Source of the DNA: Fusobacteriaceae bacterium
Lineage (GTDB): Bacteria > Fusobacteriota > Fusobacteriia > Fusobacteriales > Fusobacteriaceae
Assembly: GCA_031272775.1 (NCBI GenBank)
Contig: JAISTB010000035.1
Span: 1-43,691 of the forward strand
Direction: 5' to 3'
Length of the DNA: 43,691 nucleotides
The notes beneath the pieces were generated by a model. That model saw nothing but the letters and a program-made list of their open reading frames with translations. It ran no database searches and was not told where the DNA came from. A program made the translations under genes and the position numbers. Below are positions 1-8,289 of this stretch, piece after piece; positions within the stretch are counted from its first letter, which is position 1; each line of letters opens with the position of its first letter.

Positions 1-66
1 GTATACTATAATTATAAAGCCCAATCACTGAATTGTCAACGATATTTTCGGACAGCCAAATATCCG

Positions 67-1374
67 CTATCCTTCCTGGGTCAACTCCAGAACCTTCCCG
101 ACGAAATACAAAGGAATATTCGTAATCCCGCCATTTTTCATATATCCGTTTGTGCTGAAGCGGACAGCCGCTTCCAGTTTGTATTTCCCGATATAATTCT
201 TGAAGCTGACGGCATTTTTGTTTTCACTGGATTTAACCTCAACGGGAATCACGTTTTCGTCCCGCTGAAAAATAAAATCAATCTCCCTGTCTTGCGCGTA
301 GGCGTAAAAGTAAGGCGGGTAGTCCAAAAGAGGCAAAAGCTGTTCCAACACATAGTTTTCGGCCAATTGCCCTTTGAACTCAAAGGCTTCCGACAGCAAG
401 ATGGATTTATTGGTGAGCCCGGCCATATGCTTGATCAAACCGACATCCAGCAGGAAAAGCTTGAAGTAATTCAGTATTTCATAGGTTTTCAGCGGATATT
501 CGTTTTTTGATACATTGAGGATACGATAAACGATTCCGCTTGAGACAAGCCACTCGATGGCGTCCTCAAAATCCTTTGCCCTCGCGCTTTTACTGATTGC
601 GGCGTACATAAACTTCTCATTGTTTCTTTTGGCGAGCTGGGGTACAATGCTTCTGAACACCTGCAGGATACGACCGCTGTTAATTTTGCCGCTGTGCTTG
701 GTGAAATCGTCCTCGTAAAGGGAGACAATCTCCCCTTGAATGACGCTTATTTCTTCGGGGGCGGCCTTCGTTGCCCAGGATTGGACGCACTCAGGCATTC
801 CGCCGATGATCAGGTATTTTTTATAGTGCTCCGTCATTCGTTCGTGAAAGGCGGAAACATAATCTTTTCCTGATTTGACCGAAGTAAAATATTGGTACAT
901 CCCCTTGTCGACGGCCGCCAGATATTCTTCAAAAGTCAAGGGATAGACGTCCAGCAGATTGACTTTCCCAACGGGATAGGACACGGGCTTTGCGAGATAC
1001 GTTCCCAGCAAGCTTCCGGCGGTTATGACGTGGTATTCGTTTGCCTCTTCGTTGAAATATTTCAGACTGCCGAGGGCGTTGGGACATTCCTGTATTTCGT
1101 CCAAAATGACAAGGGTCTTTCCGGGTAGAATGGTTTTTCCCCGAATGAGACTCAGCCGTTCAAGAATCCGCTTCGGATTCTTGGTGTCGTTAAAGATCCC
1201 GGCCGCGTCGGCGTCTTTATCGAAACTGACATAGATGCTGTCCTTATAGTACCGTTTCGAAAACTCCTTCATCAACCAGGTTTTACCGACCTGTCTCGCG
1301 CCTTTCAATACGAGAGGTTTTCTTCGTGAACTGTCTTTCCAGCGTGCCATTTCTTCCAAAGCCTTTCTGTACAT
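67..1374 (-). CDS. AAA-family ATPase with C-terminal DUF4143 domain
   Basis: A 435-residue ATPase of the AAA_14/DUF4143 group. Near the N-terminus (residues about 25-32) lies a Walker A motif, GARQVGKT, and around residues 88-93 a Walker B motif, LVILDE. The C-terminal third holds the DUF4143 region, ending in a PD-(D/E)xK-like segment with EIDFIF and PVEVKSSE around residues 375-395, typical of nuclease folds. Function in this family is not settled; members are widespread, multi-copy and horizontally mobile. I chose the ATG at 1374 because GGAG stands just upstream and the family normally starts MYRK; the ATG at 1416 would overlap the -10 box of the promoter. The gene is monocistronic and is preceded by four phased repeats (1422-1532). 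The left neighbour is outside the window. Confidence 0.85.
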   Translation of the reverse strand: MYRKALEEMARWKDSSRRKPLVLKGARQVGKTWLMKEFSKRYYKDSIYVSFDKDADAAGIFNDTKNPKRILERLSLIRGKTILPGKTLVILDEIQECPNALGSLKYFNEEANEYHVITAGSLLGTYLAKPVSYPVGKVNLLDVYPLTFEEYLAAVDKGMYQYFTSVKSGKDYVSAFHERMTEHYKKYLIIGGMPECVQSWATKAAPEEISVIQGEIVSLYEDDFTKHSGKINSGRILQVFRSIVPQLAKRNNEKFMYAAISKSARAKDFEDAIEWLVSSGIVYRILNVSKNEYPLKTYEILNYFKLFLLDVGLIKHMAGLTNKSILLSEAFEFKGQLAENYVLEQLLPLLDYPPYFYAYAQDREIDFIFQRDENVIPVEVKSSENKNAVSFKNYIGKYKLEAAVRFSTNGYMKNGGITNIPLYFVGKVLELTQEG

Positions 1375-1414
1375 CTGCAACGTCTCCTTCTCCGGTAATT
1401 TCTCTCTCAAACAC

Positions 1415-1443
1415 AATATACCACGTTTTTAAGAAAAAATCAA
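1415..1443 (-). promoter_or_regulatory. Promoter of the AAA/DUF4143 ATPase
   Basis: On the minus strand TTGATT (1443-1438), a 17-base spacer and TATATT (1420-1415) form a good sigma-70-type promoter. The spacer contains the first of the four CACGTTTTTAAGAA repeats, so a protein bound there would block polymerase. Confidence 0.7.
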
Positions 1444-1532
1444 GGGGAAAAATCACGTTTTTACGAAAAAAAATGAAAAGAATTACTGCGTTTTTAAGAG
1501 TTTTTTAGAGAAAATTTTCACGTTTTTAAGAA
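1422..1532. repeat. Four phased 14-bp direct repeats upstream of the ATPase gene
   Basis: The plus-strand sequence CACGTTTTTAAGAA occurs at 1422-1435 and 1519-1532, with variants at 1454-1467 (one mismatch, ACG for AAG) and 1487-1500 (TGCG start, GAG end). Starts are 32, 33 and 32 bases apart, about three helical turns, so all copies face the same side of the DNA. The first copy lies inside the promoter spacer. This looks like an operator array or iteron set, with the neighbouring ATPase an obvious candidate ligand; that link is inference. Confidence 0.75.
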
Positions 1533-1561
1533 TCGCCTTCATACGGAGACATTTTCTTCCC

Positions 1562-1590
1562 TTTACACAAGACCCTTTTTCCTGTATAAT
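1562..1590 (+). promoter_or_regulatory. tex promoter
   Basis: TTTACA (1562-1567), a 17-base spacer and TATAAT (1585-1590). The -10 box covers the in-frame ATG at 1589, which rules that codon out as the tex start and supports the one at 1670. Confidence 0.8.
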
Positions 1591-1669
1591 GGAAAAGGAC
1601 GACGCGGTCGCGGACGACAGCCGGATCGCGTCAAACCTCAGTAAATTCACCGAAAAAGGAGCAAAACCC

Positions 1670-3820
1670 ATGACCATCCCCGCGAAATTAGCCAAAGAAT
1701 TCACCCTGCCCCTCCCTCTGACTGAAGCCGTCATCGCCCTGATCGAAGAGGGCAACACGATCCCTTTCATCGCCCGTTACCGTAAAGAGGCGACCGGCGG
1801 CATGGACGACGTGACGCTCCGAGCCTTTGACGAAAGGCTTTCGTATCTGAAAGGCCTCGAAGCCCGCAAAGAAGAAGTGATCCGTCTCATCGACGAACAG
1901 GGCAAGCTGACGGAAGCGCTCCGGGCCGAGATCGAAAGCGCGGAAATCCTCCAGCGCGTCGAGGATCTGTACAAGCCCTTCAAAAAGAAGCGGGCCACCA
2001 GGGCCTCCAAGGCAAAGGACGCGGGTCTCGAGCCTCTGGCCGCCCTGATGTTGGAGCAAAAGCTGACTACGGGAGATCCGCTGGAATCGGCCGCCCCCTA
2101 TGTCCAGGCCGAAAGCCCTTACGATACGCCGGAAGCGGCTCTGGGCGGGGCCTGTGACATCATCGCCGAGCAGATCGCCGACGATCCCGAACTCACGGGA
2201 ACGCTCCGGGACATGACGCGAAAGCAGGGGATCATTTCCTCGGAGGCCGTCAACCCCGATGAGAAGAGCGTCTATGAGATGTATTACAATTTTACGGAGC
2301 CAGCGGCAAAAATCCTCAACCATCGGATTCTGGCAATCAACCGCGGCGAGAAGGAAGAAAAACTTAAGGTCAGACTGGTCGTGGAGCAGGATAAGCTGAC
2401 GAACTGCGTGGAACGCCGGATCATCAAAAGGCCTTCCATATTTACGGAGCTTCTTAAAACAACCGTTGCCGACAGCTACAAGCGCCTCATGGCCCCCTCC
2501 CTCGAACGGGACATCCGCAACGAGCTCACGGAGCGGGCGGAAAAAGACGCCATCGAGGTTTTCGCGAAAAATACGGAAAACCTCCTCAATACGCCGCCTG
2601 TCAAGGGGGCCAGAGTCATCGCCATAGACCCCGGCTACCGCACGGGCTGCAAGGTGGCGGTCCTTTCGGAGACCGGAAAACTTCTCGATTATACGACCAT
2701 TTATCCCACCGCGCCCAGAAACGACGTGGCAGGAACGGAGCGGACGCTTCAAAAATTGGCGGAAAAATATGAAATCAACGTCGTTGTCATCGGAAACGGC
2801 ACGGCCTCCCGGGAAACGGAGGAGGTGGTCGCGGGCTGGATCAAGAAAAGCGGCCTTTCCGTCAAGAGCACGATTGTCAACGAAGCGGGGGCCTCGGTCT
2901 ATTCCGCCTCAAAACTGGCCTCGGCCGAATATCCGGACCTGGACGTCACGACCCGGGGCGCCATGAGCCTCGGGCGGCGTTTGCAGGACCCGCTGGCGGA
3001 GCTTGTCAAAATTCCTCCCAAGAGCATCGGCGTGGGGCAATACCAGCACGACATCAATCAATCGGCTCTCGAAAAATCCCTTACCGGCGTCGTGGAAAAC
3101 GTCGTGAATCGCGTGGGGGTCGATCTCAATACGGCAAGCGCCAGCCTCTTGGGCTATGTATCGGGCATAAACGCCGCGGTTGCGGGAAATATCGTCTCTT
3201 ACCGGGAGGAGAACGGGAGCTTTACCGACAGAAAACAACTGAAAAAAGTCCCCAAATTGGGGGACAAGGCCTTCAAACAGTGCGCGGGCTTTCTCCGGAT
3301 CCGGGACGCGAAAAATCCTCTGGACGGGACGGCGGTCCACCCCGAAAGTTACGGGGCGGCCGCGGAAATTCTCAAAAGAGCGGGCGTTTCCGGGAAGGAG
3401 CTCACGACCGGGGGCGTGGCCGACATCGAAAAGCGGGTAGGCGACCAGAAGAAACTGGCGGAGGAGCTGGGCGTGGGTCTCCCGACGCTCCGGGATATTC
3501 TCGCGGAAATCAAAAAACCCGGCCGGGATCCCCGGGATGACGCGCCTCCTGTGATCTTCAACCGGGCGGTTCGGGCCATGGAGGATCTGGCCGTCGGCAT
3601 GCAGCTGACTGGAACGGTCAGAAACGTCGTCGATTTTGGGGCCTTTGTGGATATCGGCGTCAAGCAGGACGGCCTTGTCCACATTTCGCGGATGAGCGAG
3701 CGCTTTATCCGGCATCCCTCGGAAGCGGTGGCGGTCGGCGACACCGTTACGGTCTGGGTTACGGCCGTCGACAAGGAAAAAGGGAAAATCGGGCTCAGCA
3801 TGGTAAAAGGGAAGGTCTGA
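1670..3820 (+). CDS. tex: Tex family RNA-binding protein
   Basis: A 716-residue homologue of Tex, a cytoplasmic nucleic-acid-binding protein tied to transcription. The order matches the family: an N-terminal helical Tex domain (IPFIARYRKEATGG early on), a YqgF/RNase H-like core (VIAIDPGYRTGCKVAVL), a helix-hairpin-helix segment (GVDLNTASASLLGYVSGIN) and a C-terminal S1 domain (GTVRNVVDFGAFVDIGV, then DGLVHIS). The start at 1670 has AAAAAGGAG upstream; an in-frame ATG at 1589 lies in the -10 box and is not used. It is a single-gene unit ending in a terminator shared with convergent hflX. Confidence 0.95.
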   Translation: MTIPAKLAKEFTLPLPLTEAVIALIEEGNTIPFIARYRKEATGGMDDVTLRAFDERLSYLKGLEARKEEVIRLIDEQGKLTEALRAEIESAEILQRVEDLYKPFKKKRATRASKAKDAGLEPLAALMLEQKLTTGDPLESAAPYVQAESPYDTPEAALGGACDIIAEQIADDPELTGTLRDMTRKQGIISSEAVNPDEKSVYEMYYNFTEPAAKILNHRILAINRGEKEEKLKVRLVVEQDKLTNCVERRIIKRPSIFTELLKTTVADSYKRLMAPSLERDIRNELTERAEKDAIEVFAKNTENLLNTPPVKGARVIAIDPGYRTGCKVAVLSETGKLLDYTTIYPTAPRNDVAGTERTLQKLAEKYEINVVVIGNGTASRETEEVVAGWIKKSGLSVKSTIVNEAGASVYSASKLASAEYPDLDVTTRGAMSLGRRLQDPLAELVKIPPKSIGVGQYQHDINQSALEKSLTGVVENVVNRVGVDLNTASASLLGYVSGINAAVAGNIVSYREENGSFTDRKQLKKVPKLGDKAFKQCAGFLRIRDAKNPLDGTAVHPESYGAAAEILKRAGVSGKELTTGGVADIEKRVGDQKKLAEELGVGLPTLRDILAEIKKPGRDPRDDAPPVIFNRAVRAMEDLAVGMQLTGTVRNVVDFGAFVDIGVKQDGLVHISRMSERFIRHPSEAVAVGDTVTVWVTAVDKEKGKIGLSMVKGKV

Positions 3821-3831
3821 CCTTCCCTTTT
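3805..3831. terminator. Shared bidirectional terminator between tex and hflX
   Basis: AAAAGGGAAGG (3805-3815) pairs perfectly with CCTTCCCTTTT (3821-3831) around the loop TCTGA, which contains the tex stop codon. A/T tracts on both sides let it stop transcription from both directions; the hflX stop is at 3833. Confidence 0.8.
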
Positions 3832-3832
3832 C

Positions 3833-5623
3833 TTATACGCGATATTTCTCCATTTTCCCCGATACGCCGGGCCCCACGACGCAGCGGAGCAAGACGCATT
3901 CCGCCTCATAGCGCTCTTCCTCGACGAGGGCGTTCCGGTGCAGCCAGGCCACGCTTGCCGTATCGCTGTAGGGGATCCGGTAGCGCTCGATCCAGGTCTT
4001 TTCGGGAATCAGGGCCTCTACGGCCTCCAGAAAAGCGGGGATGCCTTCGTTAAATTTCGCGCTCAGAAGAACGCTCCGGTATCCGGGAAAAAGCTCCGTG
4101 ATTTCAGTCGTTTTTTCCGGCGTCAGCCGGTCTTTTTTGTTGAGGGCCAGAAGCGTGGGCTTGTCCGCCGCTCCCAACTCTCCGAGAACGCTTTCCACGG
4201 CCCGGATTTCGGCGGGAATGTCTTCGCTCGCCCCGTCCGCCACATGGACGATGACGTCGGCGTAAAGGACCTCGTCCAGCGTGGACTTGAAGGCCTCCAC
4301 GAGGTCGTGGGGCAGCTTCCGGATGAAGCCCACCGTATCCGTAAAGGAGAGGACTTTTCTCGAAGGGAGCTGTATGGAGCGGGTCGTGACGTCAAGAGTC
4401 GCGAAGAGCATGTCTTCGGCGAAGACCGCCTCGTTTTTCGCGCCGGCCCTGACCGGGTATTCCCTGACGAGAAGGTTGCGCAGCGTGGATTTGCCGGCGT
4501 TGGTATAGCCCACGAGGGCGATTCTCGGAATGCCCGACAGTTCCCTTCTTTCCCTGCGGACGGCCCGGGCCCTCTCCAATTCCGCCAATTCTTTCTTGAG
4601 GACGAGGATCCGGTCCCGGATCCGCCTCCTGTCCGTTTCGAGCTTTGTCTCCCCCGAACCTCCCCGGATCCCGAAGCCCGCCCGGGACATGCCCGCGCCC
4701 TGGCCCGTGAGTTTTGCCGCGCTGTATTTGAGCCGGGCCAGTTCCACCTGGATCTTTCCTTCCCGGGAGACCGCCCGTTTGGCGAAGATCTCCAGGATCA
4801 AAACCGTTCGGTCCATGACGCGGCAACCCAGGATTTCCTCAAGATTTTTGGCCTGGATTCCCGAGAGCTCGTCGTCAAAGATCACGAGGTCCGCTTTTCG
4901 TACCTGGCGGAACAGCGAGAGCTCCCTTACTTTTCCGCTTCCCAAAAACGTGACGTTGTCGGGCTTCGCCTTTTTCTGGAGAAAGGTCCCGACGGCTTCG
5001 ATGCCGCAGGCTTCGGCCAGTTCGGCCAGTTCCTTCAGGAGGGCCTCATTTTCGAGCCCCACGAGGACGGCCCGCTCTTTATCGCTTTCGGTGGCGACGC
5101 CGCTTTCCCTGACGCCCGCCGCTTCGATCTCCCCGATGATCCGAAGATAATCGACGCGCGTCGCCTGATCCGGCGAAAAGGGCCGGGTCAGCCGGTAGGA
5201 GACCCCTTCCTCCCCGAGGGCGCAAAAGCCCGCGGAAATATCCGTAATCCGCCCGTCGCCGGCGACCCCGATCGCGCACATGGCGTCAAGGCGCAATTTT
5301 ACCAGGGCTGAAATATCCACGTCGGAGAGCCTGGAATCGCCGCCCGGGTGCGTGTGGAAGACGCGGATCCCCGAGAGCTTCCCTTCGGCCGCCGTCACCG
5401 CCGGCAGGCCCGCCGTCCTGTCGTCGCCTATGGAAATTTCCGCGACGTTTCCCTTCCTGTCGATGGAAACGCTGATTTCCCGGTTGATCCGGGCGCTGAT
5501 TTCCGCCATGGGAACGAGGATTTCCTCCGAGATGAAGACGTCTTTTTCGAGTTTAATCGTGTGGATTGACTCCAGGGCGGAAAGGACTGTTTCCCTGATG
5601 CCGCCTGTATTTCCTTTGATCAT
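3833..5623 (-). CDS. hflX: GTPase HflX with N-terminal JAMM/MPN-like extension
   Basis: A 596-residue ribosome-associated GTPase, longer than E. coli HflX (about 426). The C-terminal two thirds carry the HflX N-domain (DDELSGIQAKNLEEILGCRV), then the G domain with GYTNAGKS (G1), DTVGF (G3) and NKKD (G4). The first ~180 residues are an extension with H90-T-H92-P, S100 and D103, which exactly fits the JAMM metal-site pattern HxH-x7-S-x2-D. Similar extended HflX proteins occur in clostridia, to my recollection. Whether the site binds zinc or cuts isopeptide bonds is unknown. Start at 5623 has AGAGGTGG upstream. Monocistronic, with its own promoter. Confidence 0.9.
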   Translation of the reverse strand: MIKGNTGGIRETVLSALESIHTIKLEKDVFISEEILVPMAEISARINREISVSIDRKGNVAEISIGDDRTAGLPAVTAAEGKLSGIRVFHTHPGGDSRLSDVDISALVKLRLDAMCAIGVAGDGRITDISAGFCALGEEGVSYRLTRPFSPDQATRVDYLRIIGEIEAAGVRESGVATESDKERAVLVGLENEALLKELAELAEACGIEAVGTFLQKKAKPDNVTFLGSGKVRELSLFRQVRKADLVIFDDELSGIQAKNLEEILGCRVMDRTVLILEIFAKRAVSREGKIQVELARLKYSAAKLTGQGAGMSRAGFGIRGGSGETKLETDRRRIRDRILVLKKELAELERARAVRRERRELSGIPRIALVGYTNAGKSTLRNLLVREYPVRAGAKNEAVFAEDMLFATLDVTTRSIQLPSRKVLSFTDTVGFIRKLPHDLVEAFKSTLDEVLYADVIVHVADGASEDIPAEIRAVESVLGELGAADKPTLLALNKKDRLTPEKTTEITELFPGYRSVLLSAKFNEGIPAFLEAVEALIPEKTWIERYRIPYSDTASVAWLHRNALVEEERYEAECVLLRCVVGPGVSGKMEKYRV

Positions 5624-5647
5624 AAAACCACCTCTTATCTGGAAAAT

Positions 5648-5676
5648 ATCCTATCACGAAAGCGGGAAAAAGGCAA
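5648..5676 (-). promoter_or_regulatory. hflX promoter
   Basis: Minus strand TTGCCT (5676-5671), 17-base spacer, TAGGAT (5653-5648), 25 bases upstream of the start codon. A perfect inverted repeat TTCTCCG-CCA-CGGAGAA (5682-5698) lies just upstream of the -35 and could be an operator. Confidence 0.65.
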
Positions 5677-5756
5677 GGGTTTTCTCCGCCACGGAGAATT
5701 TTCCCGCCACAGAGCCCGTGTCGGAATCCTGTCCGGACAAAATAAACAAAAAAAAC

Positions 5757-5785
5757 TTGCCTATTTGCGTATCCTATGGTATAAT
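5757..5785 (+). promoter_or_regulatory. Promoter of the mtnN-folC-hprK-nrnA operon
   Basis: TTGCCT (5757-5762), 17-base spacer, TATAAT (5780-5785). It points rightward and is the only clear promoter seen before 11229, so it may drive five genes. Confidence 0.75.
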
Positions 5786-5861
5786 ATTATGAGATAAACG
5801 TTCGCATTTTTTGGTTTTGTTGCGCCAGGCGCGAAAAAACCCATATAGGCGGGCAAACGGG

Positions 5862-6563
5862 ATGAGGAAAATGCTTGGTATTATGGGCGCCATGCGGGAA
5901 GAAACGGAAGCGTTGCGCGGGGAAATGCGCGACGCCGTTGCGCTATCCGCTGGAAATCTGCAATTTGTCCGGGGCAGCCTCGCCGGAAGGGACATTGTCC
6001 TGACCCAATGCGGCATCGGGAAAGTGAACGCGGCCATGGCCGCGACGCTGATGATCGAGCGCTTCGGGGCGGAAAAGCTCTTCTTCACCGGCGTGGCCGG
6101 CGCCATTGATCCGGTCCTCGATATCGGAGATATCGTTATCGGGACGTCCCTCATCGAGCATGACTTCGATATTACAGCCTTCGGGCGCGCCCCCGGGGAG
6201 ATTCCGGGCATGGAAACGATCGGTTTTCCCTGCGATTCCGGACTCGTCGAACTGGCGGACGTACAGGCAAAAAAACTCTTTCAGGACATCAAAGCGGTCA
6301 GGGGCGTCATCTTGAGCGGCGATCAATTCATCGCGTCCCCCGAAAAAATAGATTGGTTGAAACACACATTTGGCGGTATATGCACAGAAATGGAAGGGGC
6401 GGCGGTCGCCCACGTCTGTCATTTGTTGCGCGTACCCTGTCTGGTCCTCCGGGCGATCTCCGACAGGGCCGACGGCAACGCCAAAACAGACTTCGGGGCC
6501 TTTGTCCGCACATCGGCGCTGCGGTCCAAAGTCCTTCTGACAAGCCTCCTGCAATCGCTCTGA
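5862..6563 (+). CDS. mtnN: 5'-methylthioadenosine/S-adenosylhomocysteine nucleosidase
   Basis: A 233-residue MTA/SAH nucleosidase, which removes adenine from the by-products of S-adenosylmethionine use and thereby feeds methionine salvage and autoinducer-2 precursor formation. The MREETEAL segment near the N-terminus carries the conserved glutamate, TEMEGAAVAHV the substrate-binding Met-Glu pair, and ISDRAD the catalytic aspartate. The ATG at 5862 gives the family's usual N-terminus (MRKMLGIMGAM); the upstream GCGGG is only a weak ribosome site, and the ATG at 5871 is an alternative. First gene of the operon; folC follows after 27 bases. Confidence 0.92.
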   Translation: MRKMLGIMGAMREETEALRGEMRDAVALSAGNLQFVRGSLAGRDIVLTQCGIGKVNAAMAATLMIERFGAEKLFFTGVAGAIDPVLDIGDIVIGTSLIEHDFDITAFGRAPGEIPGMETIGFPCDSGLVELADVQAKKLFQDIKAVRGVILSGDQFIASPEKIDWLKHTFGGICTEMEGAAVAHVCHLLRVPCLVLRAISDRADGNAKTDFGAFVRTSALRSKVLLTSLLQSL

Positions 6564-6590
6564 GGCCAAAATCCCCGGGCGGGTGATTCC

Positions 6591-7880
6591 ATGGACGTGA
6601 AGACGGAAAATCCAACGACAACAACTCAAAACAATATAGACGCGCTGCTGGAAGAGCTCTACGCCTATTCCATGCACGGGATCAAGCTGGGCCTTGAAAA
6701 CATCCGCATCCTATGCCGGATGTTGGGCAATCCCCAGAGGCGCTACAAGGTCATCCACATCGCCGGCACAAACGGCAAGGGATCCGTGACCGCGACGATC
6801 GACAATGTCCTCCGAAAGGCGGGCTGCCGGGTCGGACGCTACATTTCCCCCCACATCCTGCGTTTCAACGAAAGAATCGCCGTGGACGGGGAATATATCA
6901 CGGACGAAGAGATCGCCCGATATTACGGGCGGGTTCGGGAAGCCATCGCCATATCCGACGTGAAACCCACGTTTTTCGAAGTCACGACGGCCATGATGTT
7001 TCTCTGGTTCGCCGACAAAGGCGTCGAGTACGCGGTTGTGGAGACCGGCATGGGCGGGCGCTTCGACGCGACGAACATCTGCGACGACCTCATCTGCGTC
7101 ATCACCAACGTGACGCTGGAGCATACGGAATTTCTGGGAAAAACGGTCCGCAAGATCTCCCGGGAAAAGGCCGGAATCATCAAACATTGCCGCGACGTCA
7201 TCGTCGGCGATTCCAAGCCCACATTCCTCGGGCAGATCACAAAGGCCATGCCCAAGGGCGCCTGGCCCGTCAACGTCCTCGCAAAGTACAAGGGCGCGAG
7301 GTTTACCAGCGATTACGACAACTTTACGATAACGGTCCATGTGGACGGCAAATCCTACGTCTACAGCTTATTCGGGGACTATCAGTTCAAGAATTTCCTC
7401 TGCGCCTACGAGGCCCTCAAAAGGCTTCGGGTATCGGAGGAGGCCATGATTGAGGGCTTTGCCACGACGGTCTGGGAATGCCGCTTCGAACGCTGGTCAA
7501 AGGATCCCCTGATCATTCTCGACGGGGCCCACAACGCCGACGGCATGGCGGAACTGGCCAAAATTATCCGCAAGGGCTTCGCGCGAAAGGACGTCGTCGT
7601 CATCACTTCGATCCTCAAAGACAAGAAAATCGAAGACATGGGCGTATCCCTCGACAGCATGGCGGATACCGTGATCTTTACGGCCATCACCCACAATCCC
7701 CGGGGACTTCGGGGGGAAGAGGTCTTGGCCCGGATAAGTTCCGCGGAGGCCGAGCACCTTGTGGAAAACGATCTCGGCGAGGCGGCGCGGCTGGCGCGGG
7801 AAATGAACAAAAAACTGACCCTTGTCTGCGGATCCTTCTATCTCCTCAGCGAGTGGAAGGAAAAATTTACGAATCAGTGA
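6591..7880 (+). CDS. folC: Bifunctional folylpolyglutamate/dihydrofolate synthase
   Basis: A 429-residue Mur-ligase-superfamily enzyme that adds glutamate to folates (and usually makes dihydrofolate from dihydropteroate) with ATP. Diagnostic motifs are the P-loop HIAGTNGKGS near residue 60, the following YISPHILRFNERI and the ETGMGGRFDATN stretch, with DGAHNADG in the C-terminal domain. The ribosome site is weak (GGGTGATTCC), compatible with coupling to mtnN 27 bases upstream. Length is normal for the family. Confidence 0.93.
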   Translation: MDVKTENPTTTTQNNIDALLEELYAYSMHGIKLGLENIRILCRMLGNPQRRYKVIHIAGTNGKGSVTATIDNVLRKAGCRVGRYISPHILRFNERIAVDGEYITDEEIARYYGRVREAIAISDVKPTFFEVTTAMMFLWFADKGVEYAVVETGMGGRFDATNICDDLICVITNVTLEHTEFLGKTVRKISREKAGIIKHCRDVIVGDSKPTFLGQITKAMPKGAWPVNVLAKYKGARFTSDYDNFTITVHVDGKSYVYSLFGDYQFKNFLCAYEALKRLRVSEEAMIEGFATTVWECRFERWSKDPLIILDGAHNADGMAELAKIIRKGFARKDVVVITSILKDKKIEDMGVSLDSMADTVIFTAITHNPRGLRGEEVLARISSAEAEHLVENDLGEAARLAREMNKKLTLVCGSFYLLSEWKEKFTNQ

Positions 7881-7971
7881 ATCAACGACCCAACAGCTCA
7901 ACTTATTCACAACGCAAAGCTATAAACGTATCCGGGAAAGATGCGTATCATTGAAACAAAGGATTTTTATC

Positions 7972-8289
7972 ATGGACAAGCACGGAAATCGGGCTCAAAA
8001 GCAGACGAAAAAAATACCGGATCCCTTCCGCACGGCGGTAAAGGTTTTGCTGCTCACGCTATTTTTGGTCGCGGAGACTTTCCTCGTCCGGAGCGTGCTG
8101 GCGGAAAGAACGGAAACGGCCCTTCGCAAAAAAGAATTTACGGACCGGGTCGAAGCGGGTTTTCGTATGCGCGACGGGTCCTTTTACCGGAATACCGAAT
8201 ATGTCAAGCAATACCGGGCGCGAACGGCCCCGGCGGCCGTGGTGGTTTCCCACACGTCCGACTCCGCAAAGGGTGATCTGATTGAGTAA
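7972..8289 (+). CDS. Small single-pass membrane protein, function unknown
   Basis: A 105-residue protein that I do not recognise. A basic N-terminus (residues 1-22) is followed by one transmembrane helix (about 24-41, VKVLLLTLFLVAETFLV) and a charged, probably outside, tail. Size and topology recall FtsL/DivIC-like proteins but no coiled-coil is evident, so this is only a comparison. The start at 7972 has AAAGGA eight to ten bases upstream; the same frame is open further left but overlaps folC. It overlaps the next gene by eight bases, so the two are probably translationally coupled. Confidence 0.6.
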   Translation: MDKHGNRAQKQTKKIPDPFRTAVKVLLLTLFLVAETFLVRSVLAERTETALRKKEFTDRVEAGFRMRDGSFYRNTEYVKQYRARTAPAAVVVSHTSDSAKGDLIE

